NCBI GenBank assembly: GCA_049975425.1
Contig: JBNGDI010000013.1
Coordinates: 12,082 to 76,081, forward strand
Direction of reading: 5' to 3'
Source of the DNA: HyVt-105 sp049975425
Lineage (GTDB): Bacteria > Bacteroidota > Bacteroidia > Bacteroidales > VadinHA17
DNA: 64,000 bases
The notes under the pieces are model-generated. The model was not told the origin of the DNA and did not search any database. It saw nothing but the letters and a program-made list of their open reading frames with translations. Positions 53,572-62,166 of the stretch are shown piece by piece. The first letter of the stretch is position 1. The number at the start of each line of letters is the position of its first letter. The position numbers and the translations under genes are program-made.

Positions 53572-54174
53572 ATGGGGAAAATCCCTGCCATCCTCCTGTT
53601 GCTGTTCTTTTTCACAGCCTGTAAGCCTGTGGAGAATGATGCGGTACTGAAACAGATTGTCATTGAAAAAAATGACCTGAGCGATTTCACATATTTTGAA
53701 TCAGACAATTCCATCATTTTCCCGCTTGATTTCTCCATAAGGGAATACATCGATTCCTTTTTCCTGGATGTGGATAAGGATGAAGTCATTGATTTTATAT
53801 TCACTCTCAACTATTTCAGAAACCATAAATCATATCTTGTAAACCTGTCATTTTTCCCTCAACAGCAACATCAGGTAGCCACGGGAAATGAACAGACATT
53901 GACCGGACTTTTCCCTGCGGTTCCCATGGCAGAGGGAGATACCATTGACAACCGGCTCACATGGAAAACCGAATCCGTTCTTCTGTATGAAGCCACAGCT
54001 GATGAATCCTTTCCTGTCATTGGTTTGTGCTATCATCAATCAAATAAATTTCTGGGTATTAAATTCAACCATCATTCAAAAGATCATTTTGGCTGGATCG
54101 AGTTTTCCACTGTTAACAATTATCTGGAAATCACTGCATGGGCAATCTCCAAATACCAGGCTGTGTGGTGGTAG
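53572..54174 (+). CDS. Small lipoprotein of unknown function
   Basis: 200 residues. The signal peptide ends LLFFFTAC (lipobox). No domain is recognised. There is an Asp-rich stretch, FFLDVDKDEVIDFIFTLNYF, that resembles a FG-GAP or EF-hand-like calcium loop (DVDKDEVIDF), followed by mixed beta-strand sequence. It diverges from the Wzc gene, whose regulatory region it shares, and converges with ATP-grasp paralogue C after 30 bp. It could be an exported partner of the polysaccharide machinery, but this is a guess from position. Confidence 0.65.
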   Translation: MGKIPAILLLLFFFTACKPVENDAVLKQIVIEKNDLSDFTYFESDNSIIFPLDFSIREYIDSFFLDVDKDEVIDFIFTLNYFRNHKSYLVNLSFFPQQQHQVATGNEQTLTGLFPAVPMAEGDTIDNRLTWKTESVLLYEATADESFPVIGLCYHQSNKFLGIKFNHHSKDHFGWIEFSTVNNYLEITAWAISKYQAVWW

Positions 54175-54204
54175 TACATATCATTCCATAGCGATAATTT
54201 ACTG

Positions 54205-55224
54205 TTACTGCAATTGCCTGACAAAATCTTCAATCATAAACCTTTCAGGAAAAACCTCTTCCTCATGCCAGTTTAACCCATCATCCCAGTATCCGGGGTA
54301 ATGATAGGTTTCATGCCATGGAAAACTATAACTGATTTCCACAAACAGAATATTTCCCCTGTCATATAAAAAATCAAACGCAATACTCTGAGCTTCAATC
54401 TTCTTTGCCCAGATAAAGGCAGTTCTCACACATTCCAGTGGAATTTCTTCTTTATTGAACAGAAAGGATCCGCTGCCCGAGGCCCGGAAATCATTTTTTC
54501 GTACCATCCTTTTCAATGCAAAAGAACGGTTCCCGATAACAAAAACGCGAATATCAAAATCATTTTCCGGAATGAACTCCTGAAAGTAAACATACCCCTT
54601 TTCATTTGCCCGCATCCTTTCATAGTGCTTGGGAATGATCAGGCGATACAGTCCTTTCAACAATTCTTTGAAATTTTTACAATCCTTCTTTTTGTGATAC
54701 CTGTGCAACCTATCCAGCATAATACTCTTCCTGTCCAGAATCGGAAATCCTTTCCCAAATGCCCGGTTGATTAATCTGAATGCCCTGTATCTATTTTTTA
54801 CCAATTGCACATTGGCCGAGCCAGCTCCCACTCTGAGCTTAAAAACCTTCGGATAGCTTGTTTCCCTGGCCCACTGCCTGGCCTGTTCCCTGTCATAGAA
54901 TACATAAGAAGACACCAGCGGTGCCCCGATGGATTCCAGCAAATATTTCTGCCCTACCTTGTCGTCATAATGCCAGGCGGTTTTGCTGTCGGGAAAAACC
55001 TTCTTACCGGCAAATTCCAGTGAATAAGTCAATTGCCGGGCAAACAACACAGCTTTATAGTCATTATGTCCCCAGTGCCACATCAACCCGTCACAATCCG
55101 ACAGCTGTTGAATTATGTCGGTGTCATAACAATTCACCAGTTTATATTCTATATTATTTTCTTCGCAGTAATCAATCCATCTATCCGAAAAGGTTTCTGC
55201 ACGTGAATGGATCGCAATTTTCAT
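54205..55224 (-). CDS. ATP-grasp ligase (paralogue C)
   Basis: 339 residues, third member of the local ATP-grasp family. The common landmarks are YDDKVGQKYLLESIGAPLV (about residues 87-105), YPKVFKLRVGAGSANVQLV (about 127-145), YVYFQEFIPENDFDIRVFVI (about 208-227), KNDFRASGSGSFLF (about 241-254) and AFDFLYDRGNILFVEISYSFP (metal Asp and Glu, about 277-297). All active-site landmarks are intact, so it should be an active carboxylate-amine ligase. It stands outside the main cluster, between the small lipoprotein and the giant adhesins, 43 bp after the adhesin start on the same strand. A role in the same decoration pathway is inferred. Confidence 0.8.
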   Translation of the reverse strand: MKIAIHSRAETFSDRWIDYCEENNIEYKLVNCYDTDIIQQLSDCDGLMWHWGHNDYKAVLFARQLTYSLEFAGKKVFPDSKTAWHYDDKVGQKYLLESIGAPLVSSYVFYDREQARQWARETSYPKVFKLRVGAGSANVQLVKNRYRAFRLINRAFGKGFPILDRKSIMLDRLHRYHKKKDCKNFKELLKGLYRLIIPKHYERMRANEKGYVYFQEFIPENDFDIRVFVIGNRSFALKRMVRKNDFRASGSGSFLFNKEEIPLECVRTAFIWAKKIEAQSIAFDFLYDRGNILFVEISYSFPWHETYHYPGYWDDGLNWHEEEVFPERFMIEDFVRQLQ

Positions 55225-55267
55225 ATCCGCCGGATTTTCTGAATGTATATCTGATTTATTAACCCGC

Positions 55268-58200
55268 TCAATCCCTCACCACAAATTTCCCGAATCCCAG
55301 AACAGCATTATTTCTGACAAACCGAACGAAATAGATTCCATTTGCATAAGAGTCCACCTGCCGGGTGAGTTTCATTTCCCCTGCATGCATCCTGCCATTC
55401 TCAACCAACCGCCCATAGGCATCAAATATTTCCACAGTCAGATCCTTATCAAGCATTTGAGTGATTGCAATGTTCACTTCATAAAATGCAGGATTCGGAT
55501 AAATAACAAATGCAAAGGTCCCGCCATCTCCGATTCTTCCAATGTGTTCAATGACCCCGGTATTCCTGAGGATCTTCGCCTGCAACACTTCTTTCGTATG
55601 GTCATCCTGTACCACAGCAATCACCGCCACATGGGCCGGATCGATCTGTTCAGGGTCAAAGGACCATTCCAGACTGAGATTCATGAATCCGTTAGCCACC
55701 AGCTCATTAAGCAGAATTCCGCTCTCGTCAGGCAACATTTTCCGCAACACGTTCATGTACTGAAGACTGTTTACAGTCACTTCCCTTTCCAGAACCATCA
55801 AATGAAGAATGTACTGGTGTTCCGTATTCAACGGAGAGAGAGTGAGCAGCTCCAGGTCAGCAGAAAGGGCACCGTCTTCTGTCACCGATGCATTCATCCC
55901 GATATCAACCAGGGGATCAAACAAACTTCGCCTTATTACCAGGTTGGTATCCAGCATATAATGATCTTCACCGTCAAATCCAGAAAATCCCTCTATTCCG
56001 TCCATCCGTGTATACGGGACCTCGGAAATGCCGTAATAAACCGACCGGGCGCTGGGACCGCTCGGATACTGGTCATACAGAACATCTGTCCCGGGGAAAC
56101 CGGTATGATAATGAACCAGTGCAGTGCCGGATGTATCCTGTCCGGCCCAGTTGTTCACCAGCTCATCGGCCGGCACACTGAGGGGTTCGGCCATATTGGT
56201 GTAATGCTCAAGCAATACCTGTTTTTTTCTTTCCTTGATGCCGAGGTTATCCAGTGCAAATCCTTCCCCAACATATGCACCGTCTGAAATGAAACGGATG
56301 CGGAACCGGACAGCGGATTCTCCGGTCAGAAAATCAAGGTCGTGCCCGGATCCCTTCCAGTTCATGTCGGCATTACCGGTCCAGCCATCATGGCTCCCTC
56401 CGATGGTGGTTCCAACATACCAGTTCACCGCCCGGCTGTCACCGGCCTTCCCCACTGCATACCAGGTAGTTCCGCCGTCTGTGGTATATTCCAGGATAAC
56501 GCCATCATCGGGATCAGCTATCCGTATCCAGGTCTGCATTTCAATCATGGGCCTCAGGGATGAAGAAAAATCAAAGCAGGGGCCTGTAATCCAGGAATTT
56601 TCATTATTCCAATAATTTCCTGTGGGATTGGTAACCCATGCCCTGGCACCGGAATATGCGTGATCGATTACCGGCCCTTCAGGCAGTGACAACAACCACG
56701 AACCCTCACTTCCTTCAGGTGTATACCACGGGGTCTGGGTGTTTTCAAAATCATCCAGGTAGGGATCCTCCCCAACTGCCAGCGTTGGATGCAGGATGAA
56801 AGACCTGACAACCGTATCTGCACATCCGTCGGGAGTTTCCGTAATCAGTTCCACCTCATAAGACCCGTCTGATTCAAAGGGGTACTCCATATCGGTAGAG
56901 GTCGATGTATGAAGCAGGCTTCCTCCTTCTGAAAAAACTTTCCAGTTACTACTGTATGTAGTCGACTGCAGTTCGGTCTCATTCAGGAAGGTGACAGGCG
57001 CTGTCTCATGAAAGCAATCGCTCGTCCAATCAAATGCTGCCTCGGGTTTTTCATGAATGGCCAGATCAAGCACCAGGGTGTCATAACAGGAATTGACCGT
57101 ACCGGCGATCAGGGTAACCAGCCTGGATCCAAACGATGAATACGTATGTACCGGATTCTCCAGCAGGCTGTTATTGGAAGCCCCGCTTTCGGGATCACCG
57201 AAATCCCACCACCACGAAGCAAGAGCATCCCCGGATGTGGTGTTATTGACAAAACTTACTGCCTCCCCGGGTTCCACACAATCCTCCGTTAATTCAAAGG
57301 CCGCTGCAGGCACACTGTGAATATCCACCGATGTGGAAACCGACTGGCTGCATCCATTGGAACTGGTATAAGTGTAGAAAATAATGCTTTCGGATTGGGT
57401 AGTAAGCTGAGGATTGAAAAAGAATCCGTTTGCTGCTGAACCGGTAACCCCATCACCGGTAAAATTACCCTGTCCGGAAGTATAGTTCCCTGAAGGAATA
57501 TTCCCATTCAGCTCCACAGGAACATCATTCTTACATATTTCATTGATATTGAAATCAACACAAGACACCGGACCGACCTCTTCCACAAAAAAGCTTTCTT
57601 CGATCTCAAAAGTAGCCTGGTCATAATACGTATAAGTAACCACATGGGTCCCGGGTGTCAGCAGGGAAGGATCAATGGTAGCCGTGTTATCCCCGTTATC
57701 CGTCAGACCAACTCCCTGGTCAATGGAAAAGCTGCCGGTTACTCCCGCAACGTTATACCCTGAAATCTGGAACGGAACTCCATTGTGGCAATAAACCGGT
57801 TTTTCAAATACAATGTCGCCGTCGGCGTCGGTCACCGTGACCAACGCCGTATCGGCATTCGCACATCCATAAACGCTGGTATATTCATAGACAATCGCAT
57901 GGGGTTCCTCAGAAATACCGGCAATATCCGGATAAAAATAATAACCGGACGAATTTACAACACCCGGACCGCTGAAGACACCTCCCGTTGGATTTCCGTT
58001 AAGAAAAACCGGATCATCCTCCACATTGTAAACCGCAGCCAGACCGGTTATTTCAACTTCAGGGAGCGGATGTACAGTAACGCTTGCCGAACCCGTGGTA
58101 GTACCTGTGCAATTCAGATCGGTCACTTCTTCAACAGTATAAGTGCCTCCCCCAGTAACTGTTATGATCGGCGTTGTGGTCATGATGTCCTCAATAACAC

Positions 58201-61200
58201 GGTATAGTGTACCATTCAAATGGATCACCACACTCCACGGGGCAGTCCCCTCCAGAACAAGATTGATATCAGCCGTTTCCCCTTCACAAATTTCATAAGT
58301 ACCCAGAATGGTGGCTTTGGGTGTAGGCAAATGACTGACGATAGCCGTACCGGATACGGTTCCGGAACAGCTATTGTCATGAACCGACTGTAACGTATAG
58401 GTGGCTGCCGAGCTGACGGGTATGTAGTATGGGCTGGAACTGATGGAGCCAATAGTTGTCGGACTGGCTCCATTCCTGAGGTATGTAATACTCCAGGGAG
58501 GCACACCGGTCAGATCAACCCGGAGACTGGTTGAAGTTCCCGGGCAAATGGTAGCGTCTCCGCTCAGCGTGGCTGTGGGAAGGGGAAGCAGATAAATGGT
58601 AGCTGTACCACTCACCGTTCCACTGCAATGCGAATCCTCAACGGAAACCAGTTTGTACTGGCCGGCCTGATTTACATAAAAAATGTATGGCGTTTCCGTA
58701 ATGTTACTGATAGTAATCGGATTCTGCGTACCACGCTGGTAGGTGATTACCCAGGGCGGAGCTCCGGTCAGATCGATCCGGAGGGGAGTGGAACTGCCGT
58801 CATCACATATACTGGCACTTCCCGATATAACCGCTGTGGGTTCTTCGAAATATGTGATCACTGCCTCTCCGCTGACCGTACCCGGGCAATGGGCATCATT
58901 TACCGAAATCAGGCTGTAAGTCCCCGCATTTGCTACCTCAAAAACATGCGGACTGCTCGATACATCTTGCACAGTGACCGGACTGGCAGCATCACGCTGG
59001 TATGAAAATGTCCAGGGAGGAGTCCCTGTTAATGTGACTGTTACGGGAGTTTTTGTCCCATCCGGACAGATGGTATTGCTTCCCGAAATGGTGGCTGTAG
59101 GCGTGGGAAAATAACTTACAACCGCACTGCCCGAAGTAGTCCCGGATTCATAATAAATATCAGAAACCGAAACCAGAGTATATGTTCCTTCCTCAGTAAC
59201 AGGCAATAAATAGGGACTTTCAGTGATATCCGGAACAGTGGCATCGTTGGTTCCGTTCCTCTGATAAACCACCTCCCAGGGAGCATTCCCCGTCAGGGTT
59301 ATGGTAAGGTTTATGGAAGAACCATCGTCACAAATGGTATGATCGCCTGAAATAACCGCTGTTGGAGCAGCTGTCTGCACAGGCCCCTCATACGGACTAT
59401 GGGTTATGGTTCCCGGCGATGCTCCGGTCTGGGCCACCGGAACAACGGCAAAACGGATGTATTTCCCCTCTTCTGATGGAAGCAGCGTGTAGTTCTGAGA
59501 ACCAGCCCCTGTAATCTGCGTTTCATTCAGTCCGGATGCATTATCCGACCTGTACCAGCTGTAAACAGAAGTTCCTTCCGGGTCGCCCTCTTCATCAAAG
59601 TATGTGTAATTCCCGGTCAGTTCATTCCCTACTTTCAGGGTGCCGGAAATACTAGGATTATCTGCTTCCGGAACATCATTAACCGATGTTACCGTAAAAG
59701 CAGCCGCATCACTGTCAAAAAGCCCTCCGGGATCGGTAGCTGTAAAAGTAATTGTCTCACTCCCATACCAGTCTTCATCGGGAACACCAATGGTTGCCAC
59801 CCGGTCAGCAATGGTAACAATCAATTCCGTGTTCCCGGTATACGACCACGTCATTTCGTTGTCGGCATTGTCAACATCGGTGACAAACTCGTCAAGGATC
59901 ACACTGGCAAACGATTCCCCTTCGGCAATGGTCTGATCGGGAATGCCGCTGACAACCGGGGCATCGTTCAAGGCAGTCACAGTAAATACAGATGCATCAC
60001 TGTCTGATAATCCTTCGGGATCGGTGGCTGTGAATGTGATAGCCTCACTTCCATACCAGTTTTCACCGGGAATTCCAATGCTGGCCACCCGGTTAACAAT
60101 GTTTACCGTCAACTCGCTGTTCCCTGAGTAAGTCCATGTCATCTGGTTGTCGGAATGGTCAACATCCGTCACATAATCATCCAGTACGATCAATGCAAAG
60201 GTTTCCCCTTCCTGAATGGTCTGGTCGGGTATATCATCAACAACCGGAGCATCATTTACTGCAGTGACCGTAAAAGTGGCCGCATCACTGTTGGAAAGCC
60301 CCCCCGGATCGGTGGCTGTAAAGGTGATTGTTTCTTCACCGTTCCAGTTCACATCAGGAATACCGACTGTAGCCACACGGTTTTCTATACTTACTGTTAA
60401 CTGCACATTCCCCGAATAGGTCCAGGTAATCTCATTGTCGCTGTGGTCCGGATCGGCTACATAATCATCAAGGCTGATTGTTGAAAAATTTTTTCCTTCT
60501 TCAACGGTCTGGTCGGGAATATCGCCCACTACCGGAGGATCATTTTCCGATGAAACTGTAAAGGTAGCCGCATCACTTCCGGATAACCCCCCGGGATCTG
60601 TGGCGGTAAATGTAATGGTTTCACTTCCGTTCCAGTAAATATCAGGGGTTCCGATAGTTGCCACCCGGTTGACAATACTGACCGTGAGATCCGTATTTCC
60701 CGAATAGGTCCAGGTCATATCACTATCGGTGTTATCCACATCGGTCACATAGTTGTCCAGTGGTATCGTTGTAAAACTTCCGCCTTCCGCAATGGTCTGA
60801 TCGGGGATGCCGGCAACTGCAGGGGGATCATTAACGGCTGTAACTGTAAATATAGTCACTTCACTGTCCGTGAGGCCACCGGGATCAGTGGCTGTAAAGG
60901 TAATTGCTTCGTTCCCGTTCCAGTCGGCACCGGGCACTGAAACAGTAGCCACCCGGTTGACAATCGAGACCGACAGATCAGTGTTACCAGAATAGGACCA
61001 GGTAATCTCATCATCAGCATTGTCCACATCCTCAACATAATCGTCCAGTGAAATTGCTGCAAAGCTCTCTCCCTCAGGAATGGTCTGGTCGGGAATGTTA
61101 CCTGTCACCGGGGCATCGTTTACAGCAGTCACTGTAATCGTAAATGTCTGAGGATCACTCGCATCAATTCCACCGTTGGCCGTACCTCCGTCATCCTCCA

Positions 61201-62137
61201 GAATGACCGTCACCAAAGCAGAGCCCCATGCATTATCAGCAGGAGAATAACTCAGGGTACCGTTAAAAGATACGGCAGGTTGTGAGGCAAAAAGGCCTGT
61301 ATTATCGTTGCTAACAACAAAATTCAGTGCCTGGGTTTCTTCAGGATCACCATCGTCAATGCCTGTAGCCCAGCCGGCAACCGTCTGGATCCCGGCATCT
61401 TCAGCTACCAATTGATCCGGCCCAATATTAAAAACAGGAGGATCATTCACCGCTGTAACAGTAAAAGTGGCTTGATCACTGTCGGAAGCGTCAGAAGGAT
61501 CGGTCGCTGTAAAAGTAATAGTCTCGCTCCCGTTCCAGTTCCCGTCGGGAATTCCTACCGTGGCAATCCGGTTCACTATAGAAACGGAAAGCTGTGAATT
61601 TCCGGAATATGTCCAGTTGATTTCTTCATCCGTATGATCAGGATCCGCCACATAATCATCCAGATAGACTGTGGAAAAAGCCGCTCCTTCCAGAACGGAC
61701 TGATCAGGAATATCTTCCACCACCGGAGGATAATTCAGAATAGCATGAAATTCAAGAGGTACTTCGGCATTTCCTTCAATCATGTCTGAAGTAAATACCA
61801 TTGTCTCTTCTATTTCGTAAATCTTATTCTCTCCAGGATCATAGTATTTAAAATTCAATGTTTCACCGGTAGTTTGATTGCTGTAACATGTCAGAACAAA
61901 AACCGTCCTGCCTGTGGGCTCAAACAACATTCCATCAACATATCCCCGACAGGTTTCATCAACAAACGCTCCAAGAGTACCGGTAGTGACCTCTGTTGAG
62001 CCAAGAAAAACCACTGCAGTGATATTCCCATTGTAACTGTAATCAGCAGGATTCACAGTCCATCCATGTTGAGCGTATCCTTTTAAGGAAGCCAAACCCA
62101 ACATAAACATCCAGACAAATATGTAAATCTTCTTCAT
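55268..62137 (-). CDS. Giant T9SS adhesin with 96-residue cadherin-like repeats
   Basis: 2289 residues. Signal peptide (1-23, ending GYAQ). An N-terminal ~110-residue module with LGAFVDETCRGYVDG follows and is shared with the next gene. From about 142 to 825 there are six copies of one cadherin-like/VCBS-type repeat (motifs IPDQTI-EG-SF, W-YSGN, TFTATDPGGL) plus one divergent copy after the first. Five Cys-containing Ig-like repeats of 88 residues span about 930-1370 (motif ISG---IC-G). PKD-like domains, a MAM/jelly-roll-like domain and an Omp28-like part without its CxxC come next. The end (IYPNPAFYEVNIA, ANGIYFVRFVR) is a type A T9SS sorting domain. It should be a surface adhesin or matrix protein. 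Confidence 0.92.
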   Translation of the reverse strand: MKKIYIFVWMFMLGLASLKGYAQHGWTVNPADYSYNGNITAVVFLGSTEVTTGTLGAFVDETCRGYVDGMLFEPTGRTVFVLTCYSNQTTGETLNFKYYDPGENKIYEIEETMVFTSDMIEGNAEVPLEFHAILNYPPVVEDIPDQSVLEGAAFSTVYLDDYVADPDHTDEEINWTYSGNSQLSVSIVNRIATVGIPDGNWNGSETITFTATDPSDASDSDQATFTVTAVNDPPVFNIGPDQLVAEDAGIQTVAGWATGIDDGDPEETQALNFVVSNDNTGLFASQPAVSFNGTLSYSPADNAWGSALVTVILEDDGGTANGGIDASDPQTFTITVTAVNDAPVTGNIPDQTIPEGESFAAISLDDYVEDVDNADDEITWSYSGNTDLSVSIVNRVATVSVPGADWNGNEAITFTATDPGGLTDSEVTIFTVTAVNDPPAVAGIPDQTIAEGGSFTTIPLDNYVTDVDNTDSDMTWTYSGNTDLTVSIVNRVATIGTPDIYWNGSETITFTATDPGGLSGSDAATFTVSSENDPPVVGDIPDQTVEEGKNFSTISLDDYVADPDHSDNEITWTYSGNVQLTVSIENRVATVGIPDVNWNGEETITFTATDPGGLSNSDAATFTVTAVNDAPVVDDIPDQTIQEGETFALIVLDDYVTDVDHSDNQMTWTYSGNSELTVNIVNRVASIGIPGENWYGSEAITFTATDPEGLSDSDASVFTVTALNDAPVVSGIPDQTIAEGESFASVILDEFVTDVDNADNEMTWSYTGNTELIVTIADRVATIGVPDEDWYGSETITFTATDPGGLFDSDAAAFTVTSVNDVPEADNPSISGTLKVGNELTGNYTYFDEEGDPEGTSVYSWYRSDNASGLNETQITGAGSQNYTLLPSEEGKYIRFAVVPVAQTGASPGTITHSPYEGPVQTAAPTAVISGDHTICDDGSSINLTITLTGNAPWEVVYQRNGTNDATVPDITESPYLLPVTEEGTYTLVSVSDIYYESGTTSGSAVVSYFPTPTATISGSNTICPDGTKTPVTVTLTGTPPWTFSYQRDAASPVTVQDVSSSPHVFEVANAGTYSLISVNDAHCPGTVSGEAVITYFEEPTAVISGSASICDDGSSTPLRIDLTGAPPWVITYQRGTQNPITISNITETPYIFYVNQAGQYKLVSVEDSHCSGTVSGTATIYLLPLPTATLSGDATICPGTSTSLRVDLTGVPPWSITYLRNGASPTTIGSISSSPYYIPVSSAATYTLQSVHDNSCSGTVSGTAIVSHLPTPKATILGTYEICEGETADINLVLEGTAPWSVVIHLNGTLYRVIEDIMTTTPIITVTGGGTYTVEEVTDLNCTGTTTGSASVTVHPLPEVEITGLAAVYNVEDDPVFLNGNPTGGVFSGPGVVNSSGYYFYPDIAGISEEPHAIVYEYTSVYGCANADTALVTVTDADGDIVFEKPVYCHNGVPFQISGYNVAGVTGSFSIDQGVGLTDNGDNTATIDPSLLTPGTHVVTYTYYDQATFEIEESFFVEEVGPVSCVDFNINEICKNDVPVELNGNIPSGNYTSGQGNFTGDGVTGSAANGFFFNPQLTTQSESIIFYTYTSSNGCSQSVSTSVDIHSVPAAAFELTEDCVEPGEAVSFVNNTTSGDALASWWWDFGDPESGASNNSLLENPVHTYSSFGSRLVTLIAGTVNSCYDTLVLDLAIHEKPEAAFDWTSDCFHETAPVTFLNETELQSTTYSSNWKVFSEGGSLLHTSTSTDMEYPFESDGSYEVELITETPDGCADTVVRSFILHPTLAVGEDPYLDDFENTQTPWYTPEGSEGSWLLSLPEGPVIDHAYSGARAWVTNPTGNYWNNENSWITGPCFDFSSSLRPMIEMQTWIRIADPDDGVILEYTTDGGTTWYAVGKAGDSRAVNWYVGTTIGGSHDGWTGNADMNWKGSGHDLDFLTGESAVRFRIRFISDGAYVGEGFALDNLGIKERKKQVLLEHYTNMAEPLSVPADELVNNWAGQDTSGTALVHYHTGFPGTDVLYDQYPSGPSARSVYYGISEVPYTRMDGIEGFSGFDGEDHYMLDTNLVIRRSLFDPLVDIGMNASVTEDGALSADLELLTLSPLNTEHQYILHLMVLEREVTVNSLQYMNVLRKMLPDESGILLNELVANGFMNLSLEWSFDPEQIDPAHVAVIAVVQDDHTKEVLQAKILRNTGVIEHIGRIGDGGTFAFVIYPNPAFYEVNIAITQMLDKDLTVEIFDAYGRLVENGRMHAGEMKLTRQVDSYANGIYFVRFVRNNAVLGFGKFVVRD
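59665..61714 (-). repeat. 288-bp coding tandem repeats in the giant adhesin
   Basis: The DNA encoding residues ~142-825 of the adhesin consists of 96-codon units. The IPDQ motif recurs at residues 348, 444, 540, 636 and 732, exactly 96 apart, with the first copy at 143 separated by a divergent 109-residue unit. Units differ by many synonymous and non-synonymous changes, so this is protein-level repetition rather than recent DNA duplication. Confidence 0.85.
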
Positions 62138-62166
62138 GGTCTTCTTCGGTTGTTTGGTACATTGAA

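Noticed and set aside
55385..56287. A 300-codon plus-strand frame
   Set aside because: Antisense to the giant adhesin's T9SS and Omp28-like regions, with no domain resemblance of its own.
59665..61714. Regularly spaced repeats as a CRISPR array
   Set aside because: Units are 288 bp, coding and diverged, with no short identical repeats or unique spacers and no cas genes in the window.
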